Made by a program: the position numbers and the translations under genes
Source of the DNA: Glandiceps talaboti
Lineage: Eukaryota > Hemichordata > Enteropneusta > Spengelidae
Assembly (NCBI RefSeq): GCF_964340395.1
Contig: NC_135565.1
Coordinates: 4,192,642-4,256,641 of the forward strand
DNA: 64,000 nt
Reading direction: 5' to 3'
Shown here: positions 1 through 15,700 of the stretch, in pieces
Layout of the letters: each line of letters begins with the position of its first letter
Numbering within the stretch: the stretch's first letter is position 1
Notes under the pieces: generated by a model
The model's database searches: none
What the model was told of the DNA's origin: nothing
The model's input: the letters and a program-made list of their open reading frames with translations, nothing else

Positions 1-91
1 ATTTGAATATTACTCTGGTTTGTATAGGTTTGACTGACTCCAACTAAAACTATTAAGGCAACATGTTGACGTTAATCCATCAACAGACTTG

Positions 92-735
92 ATGTAGGGT
101 GGCATATGTATGTCATTGTGTAAGCATATGTGTATGTCACTGTGTAAGCATATGTGTGTGTCACTGTGTAAGCATATGTGTGTGTCACTGTGTAAGCATA
201 TGTGTGTGTCACTGTGTATATAAGCATATGTGTGTGTCACTGTGTAAGCATATGTGTGTGTCACTGTGTAAGCATATGTGTGTCACTGTGTAAGCATATG
301 TGTGTCACTGTGTAAGTATATGTGTGTGTCACTGTGTAAGCATGTGTGTGTGTCACTAGCATGTGTGTCACTGTAAGCATATGTCACTGTGTAAGCATGT
401 GTGTGTCACTGTGTAAGCATATATGTGTGTCACTGTGTAAGCATGTGTGTCACTGTGTAAGCATATATGTGTGTCACTGTGTAAGCATGTGTGTGTGTCA
501 CTGTAGTGTGTGTCACTGTAAGCATGTGTCACTGTAAGCATGTGTGTCACTGTAAGCATGTGTGTGTGTCACTGTGTAAGCATATGTGTCACTGTAAGCA
601 TATGTGTATGTCACTGTGTAAGCTAGCATATATGTGTGTTACTGTGTAAGCATGTGTCACTGTGTAAGCATATGTGTATGTCACTGTGTAAGTATATGTG
701 TGTGTCACTGTGTAAGTATGTATGTCACTGTATAA
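92..735. repeat. Minisatellite, about 20-24 bp unit (TGTGTCACTGTGTAAGCAT)
   Basis: Roughly 28 tandem copies of a TG-rich unit vary in length by dinucleotide slippage. On the minus strand the array begins about 6 nt after the donor (741-746) of harmonin exon 747-1125, so it occupies the very 5' end of that intron. The open frames over it are repeat artefacts. Confidence 0.95.
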
Positions 736-746
736 TCTACTCTTAC

Positions 747-3700
747 CAGTTTAGCCAATTCTACTTCCTTTTCAATTTCCTGTCTCTGTAAGTCCCACTG
801 TTGTTGAACCGTCAGACTTTCTTCTTGAACTGCATCAGTGGTCGCTTTCTTCTTCTCCTTCTCTAACTGTTCTTGCTGCAGACTTAAAGCCAACAGCTCC
901 TGTGCAATGAGTTCTGATTCATCATCCAGATCGATAGATACCTGACTTGTTGTACTGTCAGGTCGTTTCTGTGGTTGTGCCATGAATAAATCTTTCCATT
1001 TTTCATCAGCTTTTCTTTTCTCTTCATCTTCTTTCTTTTTCTCATCCTCTGTTTTACTGGCAAATACTTTGGTCCTTTTAATGTGCATAGCTTTCTCTTC
1101 TTCTCTCTTTCTATCAGCTTCAGCCCTGAAAATATATCATATATTTTTTTTCCAATATTTTTTTGGTTGAAACAACTTTATCTTTTAGTCTACATTTCAA
1201 TAAGTTAAATATATTGTACATGCTACAGTGGAAACCGGGGTTTCTGCTTACTAAGATAAAAACAACTTTGTTGTCTAATATAGTTGAATAATTACATGAG
1301 TGGGAGATAGCTGTGCTTCAGTTGAGTGGATGTAATCACCCTGTAATCAAGATGGTGTAAATACTGGAATTCTTCAAAGTCCATACTGCAAAATTATTGA
1401 AGTCATCGAAAACATCACCCTACCGTGATTATTAAAAACATTAATGTCTGGGGTGCTACTTATTATTTTTGATAAATGTATCACATTAGAGAACGCTATT
1501 TATTTGATAAATGTATCACACTACAGGCTGCTATTGATTTGACATGTGTACAACACCAGAGGGTGCTATTTATTTGATAAATGTATCGGGAAGTGGAGCT
1601 GACATTTTTTAACGGAGCTGTTATAATGAATATATAAACCATTCTACCTATCCATATCCAGTCTCAGTTGTTTTTCTCTTTCTCTTCTCAGTGCCTCTTC
1701 TCGTAGGTTTTTCAACTCGGCTTGTTCAGATTCACGTTCTCTGTCTCTCTCTGCTCTCCTGAACCTGTTTGGTTTGGCATATATCTCAAAGTCTGCCTAA
1801 AAAATTATTACAGGAGAAATAAAGCTGGCTTGGTGTTTCACTCACGGCAAAGATAGACACAATTCAACTCTAGACTAACAATAACAGAGACACAACACAA
1901 CACACATTGAAAAGTGGTAAGCACTGCTATTTGTTTACAGTATAGTACAACTAGAAACAGGCTAGTGGTGAAAAATACACATTGATTTCATGATTTTAAT
2001 GACTTCAATTGTTTACACTTTAACTGATAATCAACAAGGTAACTTGTCTACTTCTACACCCCCAGCTGTGTGCGGCACATCATCTAAAATTGTTTCTTTT
2101 GCTGTCTATACGTTTAACAAACATTGTGTATTATTGTGTCTCTCGGATGAACACAGCAGTTAACATCAACATTATTAACATATATGCCAAAATTATGAAA
2201 ATTTGTTAATCAACAGGTTGATGATGCACATGCAGATAGTGAAGAAAAAATGAAATCACAGATCTAAAATATAGTCAAACTGTTGTTTTTTTAATTATGC
2301 CTATGGGGTAAAAATCCATTTTAAGTAAGATTGGCGCTAAGAGAGAAGAGACATGACAACATTGAGTCATGTATTTCTCATACGAATTGAGTTCAATGAT
2401 GGCATTATAGCCAGCAAACACACATTCAAGAATATGGCAATTTTATTTTATAAATGCAACAAGTATTTGTATTAATAACTTTTAGATTGTGCTACAAAAT
2501 AGCAGAATTAACATGAAGCAATATTGTATTGCATTGAATTTATTGTAGTTTTAGTATTGTATTTTGCAATGCATTGTAGTTTTAGTATGGTATTGTACAG
2601 TGTATTGTAGTTTTAGTATGGTATTGTACAGTGTATTGTAGTTTTAGTATGGTATTGTACAGTGTATTGTAGTTTTAGTATGGTATTGTACAGTGCATTG
2701 TAGTTTTAGTATGGTATTGTACAGTGTATTGTAGTTTTAGTATGTATTTTGCAATGCATTGTAGTTTTAGTATGGTATTGTACAATGCATTGTAGTTTTA
2801 GTATGGTATTGTACAGTGTATTGTAGTTTTAGTATGGTATTGTACAATGCATTGTAGTTTTAGTATGGTATTGTACAATGCATTGTAGTTTTAGTATGGT
2901 ATTGTACAGTGTATTGTAGTTTTAGTATGGTATTGTACAGTGTATTGTAGTTTTAGTATGGTATTGTACAATGCATTGTAGTTTTAGTATGGTATTGTAC
3001 AATGCATTGTAGTTTTAGTATGGTATTGTAAAGTGTATTGTAGTTTTAGTATGGTATTGTACAATGTATTGTAGTTTTAGTATGGTATTGTAAAGTGTAT
3101 TGTAGTTTTAGTATGGTATTGTACAATGTATTGTAGTTTTAGTATGGTATTGTACAGTGTATTGTAGTTTTAGTATGTATTGTACAGTGTATTGTAGTTT
3201 TAGTATGGTATTGTACAATGCATTGTAGTTTTAGTATGGTATTGTACAATGCATTGTAGTTTTAGTATGGTATTGTACAGTGTATTGTAGTTTTAGTATG
3301 GTATTGTACAGTGTATTGTAGTTTTAGTATGTATTGTACAGTGTATTGTAGTTTTAGTATGGTATTGTACAATGCATTGTAGTTTTAGTATGGTATTGTA
3401 CAATGCATTGTAGTTTTAGTATGGTATTGTACAGTGTATTGTAGTTTTAGTATGGTATTGTACAGTGCATTGTAGTTTTAGTATGGTATTGTACAGTGTA
3501 TTGTAGTTTTAGTATGTATTTTGCAATGCATTGTAGTTTTAGTATGGTGTTGTACAATGCATTGTAGTTTTAGTATGGTATTGTACAGTGTATTGTAGTT
3601 TTAGTATGGTATTGTACAATGCATTGTAGTTTTAGTATGGTATTGTACAATGCATTGTAGTTTTAGTATGGTATTGTACAGTGTATTGTAGTTTTAGTAT

Positions 3701-6700
3701 GGTATTGTACAGTGTATTGTAGTTTTAGTATGGTATTGTACAATGCATTGTAGTTTTAGTATGGTATTGTACAATGCATTGTAGTTTTAGTATGGTATTG
3801 TAAAGTGTATTGTAGTTTTAGTATGGTATTGTACAATGTATTGTAGTTTTAGTATGGTATTGTACAATGTATTGTAGTTTTAGTATGGTATTGTACAATG
3901 CATTGTAGTTTTAGTATGGTATTGTACAATGCATTGTAGTTTTAGTATGGTATTGTACAGTGTATTGTAGTTTTAGTATGGTATTGTACAATGCATTGTA
4001 GTTTTAGTATGGTATTGTACAATGCATTGTAGTTTTAGTATGGTATTGTACAGTGTATTGTAGTTTTAGTATGGTATTGTACAGTGTATTGTAGTTTTAG
4101 TATGGTATTGTACAATGCATTGTAGTTTTAGTATGGTATTGTACAGTGCATTGTAGTTTTAGTATGGTATTGTACAGTGTATTGTAGTTTTAGTATGGTA
4201 TTGTACAATGCATTGTAGTTTTAGTATGGTATTGTACAGTGTATTGTAGTTTTAGTATGGTATTGTACAGTGTATTGTAGTTTTAGTATGGTATTGTACA
4301 ATGCATTGTAGTTTTAGTATGGTATTGTACAGTGTATTGTAGTTTTAGTATGTATTGTACAATGCATTGTAGTTTTAGTATGGTATTGTACAGTGTATTG
4401 TAGTTTTAGTATGGTATTGTACAATGCATTGTAGTTTTAGTAAGGTATTGTACAATGCATTGTAGTTTTAGTATGGTATTGTACAGTGCATTGTAGTTTT
4501 AGTATGGTATTGTACAATGCATTGTAGTTTTAGTAAGGTATTGTACAGTGTATTGTAGTTTTAGTATGTATTGTACAGTGTATTGTAGTTTTAGTATGGT
4601 ATTGTACAGTGTATTGTAGTTTTAGTATGGTATTGTACAATGCATTGTAGTTTTAGTATGGTATTGTACAGTGTATTGTAGTTTTAGTATGGTATTGTAC
4701 AATGCATTGTAGTTTTAGTATGGTATTGTACAATACATTGTAGTTTTAGTAAGGTATTGTACAGTGTATTGTAGTTTTAGTATGTATTGTACAGTGTATT
4801 GTAGTTTTAGTATGGTATTGTACAGTGTATTGTAGTTTTAGTATGGTATTGTACAATGCATTGTAGTTTTAGTATGGTATTGTACAATGCATTGTAGTTT
4901 TAGTATGGTATTGTACAGTGTATTGTAGTTTTAGTATGGTATTGTACAATGCATTGTAGTTTTAGTATGGTATTGTACAGTGTATTGTAGTTTTAGTATG
5001 GTATTGTACAATGCATTGTAGTTTTAGTATGGTATTGTACAGTGTATTGTAGTTTTAGTATGGTATTGTACAATGCATTGTAGTTTTAGTATGGTATTGT
5101 ACAGTGTATTGTAGTTTTAGTATGGTATTGTACAGTGCATTGTAGTTTTAGTATGGTATTGTACAGTGCATTGTAGTTTTAGTATGGTATTGTACAATGC
5201 ATTGTAGTTTTAGTATGGTATTGTACAGTGCATTGTAGTTTTAGTATGGTATTGTACAATGCATTGTAGTTTTAGTATGGTATTGTACAGTGTATTGTAG
5301 TTTTAGTATGGTATTGTACAATGCATTGTAGTTTTAGTATGGTATTGTACAGTGCATTGTAGTTTTAGTATGGTATTGTACAGTGCATTGTAGTTTTAGT
5401 ATGGTATTGTACAGTGCATTGTAGTTTTAGTATGGTATTGTACAGTGTATTGTAGTTTTAGTATGGTATTGTACAGTGTATTGTAGTTTTAGTATGGTAC
5501 AATGTATTGTAGTTTAGTATTGTATTGTACATGACTTCACTGTATGAACAGGTGGCGTTTCCAGTACAGCCATGTATACGGAACCAGAAATGACACTTTT
5601 TATGTAGTGCTTTTGTATGGTAATGGGGAGTAAATACAGTGAGATTGTTATTAATCAAGGTAGATAAATCATATCTTACGAGTTGAGGAGAATTTCTTAA
5701 ATATGTGCTTTATATAAATTTATTGTATAAACTTACTGCTCCCTTCTTTAGAGTTATTGTCAGTTGTTTACTAGACTTCAACACAACAACTGCCTCAGCA
5801 TGGGTGATTCCTATAAAACTATTACCATTCACTTCAAGAATCTGGTCACCAGGCTGTAAACAAATATTTGAATAGTATCAATTTGGACAAAGAATGTACA
5901 CTATTTTAATAATTAGTTCTTGTATAAAGGATTCTAATTATTTATGAGTATTATTTTGTCTGTTCAGGTCGACATAACAAACTGTTCAATTGCTGGCTTT
6001 AACACTAGGTGACATAGTGGTAATGACGTGATCATACAGATGATGTAATTGGTATGCCCCCCTGTCTCTTTCCATGGTGTAGCCCCCTACATAGTGACTG
6101 TATACATATCACCACTTACCTTAATACCAATCTGTTCAGCCAATGAGTGTGGCATCACATACTGTATACATATCACCACTTACCTTAATACCAATCTGTT
6201 CAGCCAATGAGTGTGGCTTCACATACTGTATAAAGATTTCTGGTTGTCCTGGAGTACTAGCAATACTACAACCCAGTGTCATACCACCAACCAAGTTGAC
6301 ATACAGTTTACGAATGTTATCATCTTCACCATCTGCATTTTCAGCTTCATTGATCACATCCTCCTGAGAAAAAAAGGAAGATAATGTTATTAAGATTGAA
6401 GAATACTAACAAAATATACCTTACCTTAAAGGGCTATGTTTCAATCCTGGGTCACCACATTGATGTTATGTTAATTAGTTGCACCACAAGGATTACACAG
6501 GTTCAATGGTTATGTTCAGGATCAATTCGTTCTATAACTTTGTTTGACAACTGTTCTCCTCACCTAGTTCACTTTACATAATATTACCCTCGGTAATCGA
6601 GGCTTTGGTTTACCAAGATAGACACAAACTAAATTAATTGTCATGTCACCTAAGTGAAACACCAGGGTAACATGATTTGTATTCTACATAGATGTAGATA

Positions 6701-9700
6701 GATTACTGGTATTGGTTTCAAAGTTTAAGTCTCCAAGTTTAATTACTTCACTTAGTGTAGAGTAAAATACTTGAAGATTTTATGATCTACATGTATCTCA
6801 GTTGGATACTGACAAGAGGTCAATGCATATCACATCTAGCATAGAATGAAAATGTTTACATTGATATTGATAGATTACTAGAAATTGGTGTCCAATATTG
6901 TCACAACATGTGATGCAATAGGGACAGATGTTGTGAGTCAATGGATTTGACTGAATGAGTACAAGACAACTTTTTACAACCAGTTGTCTGCTTTCCTTGA
7001 CTAAGTCTTGCTTTCTTTTCAGATACATGCTCAACAATTTTGTGTTTGAATGAGTCCATGTAGATACATGCAAATAATAACTAATATGAAAGAAAACACA
7101 TGTTCAAAGTTGAATTACCTACATGTACTATCGTAGCAACCATATCATTCAAAAATACATGGGACTAGTACCAGTATTTCCAGACAAGGCAAGTACTAAG
7201 TGTGTGCACCCTGGTGTTTACTACTGATATTATCTCTAAGGCCTGGGATAAACGTTGAACTTCTCAAGTACTGAATCTAATTATTAGATTAGGTACATGA
7301 CAAATTCCACATGTATTGCAATTAGTTGCACCAATTAATATTAAATTCGACACAGACTGTTGAAAATAAGGACACAAGTGCGACGCGCAATAAGTATCAA
7401 ACTTTCACCATAACGAATCTAAAACAAAATAACCACAATTCAATGTGCTTGTCATGCACAATCTTGTCATTTTCAAACGTACTGGCAAAGTTCAACTCGT
7501 GTATCATTCTTGTGTTGAAATTAAGTTCATCTGTATTTCCAATGCTGAAGTAGCACACTTCAATGAAATTTCTGTCTTTCTTGATTGTGTATATCAACAG
7601 AATTCTCATCCAATCCGTATATGATTTTATCCCCTACGAAGTGTGTCATATTGTGTTTTTTGTAACTCAGTGTAATTTGGCCTTTTGGCCACAATGGCTG
7701 AGATTAATAAACCATTATTATTATAATTATTATTATTATCATTATATGCCACTAGACCCTCTAACCAGTTCGTTTTCATATTAAATTCAACATATTACAT
7801 TTGATGTCTATTCCGTGTCGTTTTTATTCTCTACTTGTGTCGACTTCATTACAATTAGATTAGGTACATGTGGTTTTTTAATGTTTATCACAGGCCTTAG
7901 AGTTAGTGTAACTTCAACAATGTCTGTCAGTGTTATGGCAAATGTAGAGACTATATAAGTTGGAAACCAATTCCAGTAATCTTACAATATATATGTACAC
8001 ATTGATCATTCTAGGCTCGATTGAATCAGCTGTAATGTTAATAAATACATACCAACATACTAGGAGCACTGCTCTGGACATACTTCCATGTCAGTGGATC
8101 ATTCTTTTTGTTCTTAATTGGTATCATGCCAACAGCTGTAATACAAATAGTGTAAGTATACATCAACTTGGTTAGATCAAATGATTTACATAGATAGAAT
8201 ATAACACACAAGGAGTTCAGCGTTTTAGTTGGGGGTTACACTTCATGACAAGTAGCATTTCTGGTTTTGTATACATGATAGTCAGACATGACAATGGAAA
8301 TGTGGCATTTCGGGATTTTTGCAATTCTGTTGTGTGACCGTCATGTATACGGAACTGGAAATGGCACCCTTTAATACAGTATTAGTTGGTTGGTTTGTTT
8401 GTTGCTTGGTTGTTGGGTTATTGTGTGATTGGTAGGTTAGTTGGATGGGTGGGTGGTTGGTTTGTTGGTATCAAGGAAATCAACAAGAGAAAGTCCACTT
8501 TCAAACCACGTGCAAACTTCTCTGTTCTGACTGCTTAGTTTACAAACTGTACTTACTCTTGACATTGAAGGTTACAAATCTCTTGGAGGGGATTAGTACT
8601 TACTATTGATTTTGAGGGTTACAAATCTCTTGGAGTGGATTACTGTACTTACTCTTGACTTTGAGTGTTACAAATCTCTTGGAGTGGATTAGTACTTACT
8701 ATTGATTTTGAGGGTTACAAATCTCTTGGAGTGGATTAGTACTTACTCTTAACTTTGAGGGTTACAAATCTCTTGGAGTGGATTAGTACTTACTCTTAAC
8801 TTTGAGGGTTACAAATCTCTTGGAGTGGATTAGTACTTACTCTTGATTTTGAGGGTTACAAATCTCTTGGAGTGGATTAGTACTTACTCTTAACTTTGAG
8901 TGTTACAAATCTCTTGGAGTGGATTAGTACTTACTATTGATTTTGAGTGTTACAAATCTCTTGGAGTGGATTAGTACTTACTCTTAACTTTGAGGATTAC
9001 AAATCTCTTGGAGTGGATTAGTACTTACTCTTAACTTTGAGGGTTACAAATCTCTTGGAGTGGATTAGTACTTACTCTTGATTTTGAGGGTTACAAATCT
9101 CTTGGAGTGGATTAGTACTTACTCTTAACTTTGAGGGTTACAAATCTCTTGGAGTGGATTAGTACTTACTCTTAACTTTGAGGGTTACAAATCTCTTGGA
9201 GTGGATTAGTACTTACTCTTGATTTTGAGGGTTACAAATCTCTTGGAGTGGATTAGTACTTACTCTTAACTTTGAGGGTTACAAATCTCTTGGAGTGGAT
9301 TAGTACTTACTCTTAACTTTGAGGGTTACAAATCTCTTGGAGTGGATTAGTACTTACTCTTGACTTTGAGGGTTACAAATCTCTTGGAGTAGATGAGAGA
9401 TAATACTTCGTCATGAGTTGCTTGAGAAATATTGAATCCATTGACCCGTACTACCTGGTCTCCTACCTGCATACATAACATATCAAAAAATGAGTTCCAA
9501 CGATCTTACAATGCTGGAATAAAAGTTTGGGGGACAGTATTCCACTTATAAATCAAAAGACAAAATGTGATTTCAGGGGTCCAGTGAACACTACATTGTG
9601 TACATTGCACTGTGATTACTGGGGTCCAGTGAACACTACATTGTGTACATTTCACTATGATTACTGGGGTCCAGTGAACACTACATTGTGTACATTTCAC

Positions 9701-12700
9701 TATGATTACTGGGGTCCAGTGAACACTACATTGTGTACATTGCACTGTAATTACTGGGGTCCAGTGAACACTACATTGTGTACATTTCACTGTGATTACT
9801 GGGGTCCAGTGAACACTACATTGTGTACATTTCACTGTAATTACTGGGGTCCAGTGAACACTACATTGTGTACATTTCACTGTGATTACTGGGGTTCAGT
9901 GAACACTACATTGTGTACATTTTACTGTGATTACAGGGGTCCAGTGAACACTACATTGTGTACATTTCACTGTAATTACTGGGGTCCAGTGAACACTACA
10001 TTGTGTACATTTTACTGTGATTACTGGGGTCCAGTGAACACTATATTGTGTACATTTCACTGTAATTACTGGGGTCCAGTGAACACTACATTGTGTACAT
10101 TTTACTGTGATTACTGGGGTCCAGTGAACACTACATTGTGTACATTTCACTGTGATTACTGGGGTCTAGTGAACACTACATTGTGTACATTTTACTGTGA
10201 TTCTTGCGTCCAGTGAACACTACATTGTGTACATTTTACTGTGATTACTGGGGTCCAGTGAACACTGTATCGTTAAACATTACCTTTAGTCCTTTGATGG
10301 ATGCTTGTGAATCAGGGATCACATCTGATACAAAAATGCCAACGCCATGTTCCACACCGCCACGAACACTGAATCCAAACGTGTCATTGCCCTGTTTGAC
10401 TAGACGTATTACGCGGATCTTTTCACTGGAAGATTTAAAATGTAAGCACTCTGTGAACACATGTACAGATAAAATAACTGTACCAGTTACATAGATTGAC
10501 TCGTACATCCACACTTATTTTCTACATACATAAAATAGTAATAGTGATGAGTTTCCAATAAAATTACAGCACTGTACACAGTTCTCTACCAAAATTATTG
10601 TATGGAAACCTATCATTTTATCAGATTTCCTTCCTCTGTTGAGTAGGTTTCTATACCTTGGCAAAATACTGGCTTTTATTACCAGGTATAAAAGTATGTA
10701 TGTAATACTATGACAGACGCTCCATGATGAGTGAGGGCAAGTGTGGTGTACTCTGGGTATTTGCACACAATATTTTGCACTTGCAGTGTTCTCTGTGTCT
10801 CATATTTTCATGAGCATAACAAGTAAAATTGTAGAGGAAAACACAAGCAATAGTGCAAATACCCACACTGGTACTCACACATAATCGGGTCCTGTTCTAT
10901 CATTATGTAAGTTTATCCGAAAAAGCAAATTTCCACGAAAATCATAATGTGCAATCACTCAATTTCATGTACATTGTACAAGGAACAATCATGCACTCAT
11001 TTGCATATATGTATGCAATTATGTTTTCACATATCTAGGCATTGAACTGCAGTGCAAATATCACTACTATGCATGTGTACTGTTGTAAATAATCACTGGT
11101 ACATAAATTGCATGTAATAAGTTGAGTGAACACAAAACTTTAAAACAAGTGATGACAATGACTTCAAGGCCAGGGTTTCAATCCCAGGTCCCACATTAGT
11201 GTTATCTGATCAGTGGAGACTAAAGGCCAGGGTTTCAATCCCAGGGTCTCACATTAGTGTTATCTGATCAGTGGAGACTTAAAGGCCATGGTTTCAATCC
11301 CAGGTTCTCACATTAATGTTATCTGATCAGTGGAGACTTAAAGGCCAGGGTTTCAATCCCAGGTTCCCACATTAGTGTTATCTGATCAGTGGAGACTTAA
11401 AGGCCAGGGTTTCAATCCCAGGGTCTCACATTAGTGTTATCTGATCAGTGGAGACTTAAAGGCCATGGTTTCAATCCCAGGTTCTCACATTAATGTTATC
11501 TGATCAGTGGAGACTTAAAGGCCATGGTTTCAATCCCAGGTTCTCACATTAATGTTATCTGATCAGTGGAGACTTAAAGGCCAGGGTTTCAATCCCAGGT
11601 TCCCACATTAGTGTTATCTGATCAGTAGAGACTTAAAGGCCAGGGTTTCAATCCCAGGGTCTCACATTAGTGTTATCTGATCAGTGGAGACTTAAAGGCC
11701 AGGGTTTCAATCCCAGGTCCCACATTAGTGTTATCTGATCAGTGGAGACTTATGGATTATATTGTATTATTGGATTATTGTAATGTTCTGGACCAAAGTT
11801 TTCTTTAGTTCTGCCAAACATCTGTTTTTAAAACCTTTTTTCTAGGTGGCCTTTAAAATTTGTGATATGCAGACAAAACTGTCCAATGTACTAGCTTACC
11901 TTGGTTGCTTAGGAACATATTTATCATAAGTCATTTGATGTTTCAGCGGTATCAATGGTCGGATTTCTTCATATAAGATCATTCTCTTAGGATCATTCAA
12001 GACAGCCTTTAAGTTTCTGACCAAGTCTTCAACTGACATGTTCCTGTGGGTCAAAAGTGAAAAAATAAATATTATTTAACATAACCTTTAAAGGAGCACA
12101 AACTTCAGATAACTGTAGATACTAGTCATAGACCACATATATAGTTACTAGTTAATGTAGATACTAGTTATAGACCACATATGTAGATACTAGTTAATGT
12201 AGATACTAGTTATAGACCACATATGTAGATAGTAGTTATAGATGACATATGTAGATACTAGTTATAGACCACATATATAGGTATTAGTTATAGACCACAT
12301 ATGTAGATACTAGTTATAGACCACATAGTAGATACTAGTTATAGACCACATATGTAGATACTAGTTATAGACCACATATGTAGATACTAGTTATAGACCA
12401 CATATGTAGATACTAGTTATAGACCACATATGTAGATACTAGTTATAGACCACATATGTAGATACTAGTTAATGTAGATACTAGTTATAGACCACACATG
12501 TAGATACTAGTTATAGACCACATAGTAGATACCAGTTATAGACCACATATGTAGATACTAGTTATAGACCACATATATAGGTATTAGTTATAGACCACAT
12601 ATGTAGATACTAGTTATAGACCACATATGTAGATACTAGTTATAGACCACATATATAGGTATTAGTTATAGACCACATATGTAGATACTAGTTAATGTAG

Positions 12701-15700
12701 ATACTAGTTATAGACCACATATATAGATACTAGTTATAGACCACATATATAGATAATAGTTATAGACCACATATATAGATATTAGTTATAGACCACATAT
12801 GTAGATACTAGTTATAGACCACATATATAGGTATTAGTTATAGACCACATATGTAGATACTAGTTATAGACCACATATATAGGTATTAGTTATAGACCAC
12901 ATATGTAGATACTAGTTATAGACCACATATGTAGATATTAGTTATAGACCACATATGTAGATACTAGTTATAGACCACATATGTAGATACTAGTTATAGA
13001 CCACATATATAGATACTAGTTATAGACCACATAGTAGATACTAGTTATAGACCACATATGTAGATACTAGTTATAGACCACATATATAGTTACTAGTTAA
13101 TGTAGATACTAGTTATAGACCACATATATAGTTACTAGTTAATGTAGATACTAGTTATAGACCACATATATAGTTACTAGTTAATGTAGATACTAGTTAT
13201 AGACCACATATATAGGTATTAGTTAATGTAGATACTAGTTATAGACCACATATGTAGATACTAGTTATAGACCACATATATAGTTACTAGTTAATGTAGA
13301 TACTAGTTATAGACCACATATGTAGATACTAGTCATAGACCACATATATAGTTACTAGTTAATGTAGATACTAGTTATAGACCACATATATAGTTACTAG
13401 TTAATGTAGATACTAGTTATAGACCACATATATAGTTACTAGTTAATGTAGATACTAGTTATAGACCACATATATAGTTACTAGTTAATGTAGATACTAG
13501 TTATAGACCACATATATAGTTACTAGTTAACGTAGATACTAGTTATAGACCACATATATAGTTACTAGTTAATGTAGATACTAGTTATAGACCACATATA
13601 TAGTTACTAGTTAATGTAGATACTAGTCATAGACCACATATGTAGATACTAGTTAACGTAGATACTAGTTATAGACCACATATATAGTTACTAGTTAATG
13701 TAGATACTAGTTATAGACCACATATATAGATACTAGTTATAGACCACATATATAGATACTAGTTATAGACCACATAGTAGATACTAGTTATAGACCACAT
13801 AGTAGATACTAGTTATAGATGACATATGTAGATACTAGTTATAGACCACATATATAGATACTAGTTATAGATGACATATGTAGGTATTAGTTATAGACCA
13901 CATATGTACATGTAGATACTAGTTATAGACCACATATATAGGTATTAGTTATAGACCACATATGTAGATACTAGTTATAGACCACATATATAGATACTAG
14001 TTATAGATGACATATGTAGATACTAGTTATAGACCACATATGTAGATACTAGTTATAGACCACATATATAGGTATTAGTTATAGACCACATATGTAGATA
14101 CTAGTTATAGACCATATGTAGATACTAAGTATAGACCACATATGTAGATACTAGTTATAGACCACATATGTAGATACTAGTTAAAGACCACATATGTAGA
14201 TACTAGTTATAGACCACATATGTAGATACTAGTTATAGACCACATATGTAGATACTAAGTATAGACCACATATGTAGATACTAGTTATAGACCACATATA
14301 TAGGTATTAGTTATAGACCACATATGTAGATACTAGTTATAGACCACATATGTAGATACTAGTTATAGACCACATATATAGGTATTAGTTATAGACCACA
14401 TATGTAGATACTAGTTATAGACCACATATGTAGATACTAAGTATAGACCACATATGTAGATACTAGTTATAGACCACATATGTAGATACTAGTTATAGAC
14501 CACATATGTAGATACTAGTTATAGACCACATATGTAGATACTAGTTATAGACCACATATGTAGATACTAGTTAAAGACCACATATGTAGATACTAGTTAT
14601 AGACCACATATGTAGATACTAGTTATAGACCACATATATAGATACTAGTTATAGACCACATAGTAGATACTAGTTATAGACCACATATATAGGTATTAGT
14701 TATAGACCACATATATAGATACTAGTCATAGACCACATATGTAGATACTAGTTAACGTAGATACTAGTTATAGACCACATATGTATATACTAGTTATAGA
14801 TGACATATGTAGATACTAGTTATAGACCACATATATAGGTATTAGTTATAGACCACATATGTAGATACTAGTTATAGACCACATAGTAGATACTAGTTAT
14901 AGACCACATATATAGGTATTAGTTATAGACCACATATGTAGATACTAGTTATAGACCACATAGTAGATACTAGTTATAGACCACATATAGAAAGCCTTAG
15001 GTCTGTTGGCTTGCTGTCTATATCTTGCATAAAATGGAGATACTTAAAAAGTAGGGTGTGATTTTCATCATTATAAAATGAGTACACAAAATGTACTGGT
15101 AGATTTGACAGCCTTGTCATCAGGATGAACACTTAACAATTGTTTATACTCACTGTTTATAACTACGGAGTGCCTGATAAAGAATATCTCTTTCATCCTC
15201 ATCTTCAATCAACATCTGAACCTACAAGACATAACAATGGTTTGAATAACATATAATAAGTAATAGGTTTCAAAATAAACAAAAATAACCACTGAAGATG
15301 ATACATGTAAAATGAGACTTGGTCCTCTAAATATGTGTTAAGCCAACAGTGGGAAGTGTTTGTGGTATATTTCCAATCATTTTTATTGATTTCACAATAG
15401 GTTGATTTATTGTCAACCAACCAACCAACCAACCAACCAACCAACCCACCCAACCACCCACCCACCCACCCACCCACCCACCCACCCAACCAACCAACCA
15501 ACCAACCAACCAACCAACCAACCAACCAACCAACCAACTAACCAACCAACCAACCAATCAGTGAATTTATAAAGCACCAGTTTCCACTACCATGTAGAGT
15601 TAAGAGGCACTGTACAAATGGAATGTGCTGGAGAATAGACAATTTTAATTTTTTTATGTCTCAAAGTTATTTGCATTTATTGGTTTTGTCATAAATCCAA

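Noticed and set aside
2536-5525. CRISPR-like regular array
   Set aside because: Head-to-tail repeat units with no unique spacers, in a eukaryotic intron.
7326-7784. Overlapping 70-75 codon frames
   Set aside because: AT-rich intron; no domain or matching splice sites, and the right part resembles a retroelement tail.
9527-10216. 229-codon frame with 15-residue repeats
   Set aside because: The 45-bp minisatellite is a multiple of three and open on both strands. It is intronic and next to a harmonin donor.
15205-15557. WLVGWLVG transmembrane-like frame
   Set aside because: (CCAA)n repeat translated; no gene context.
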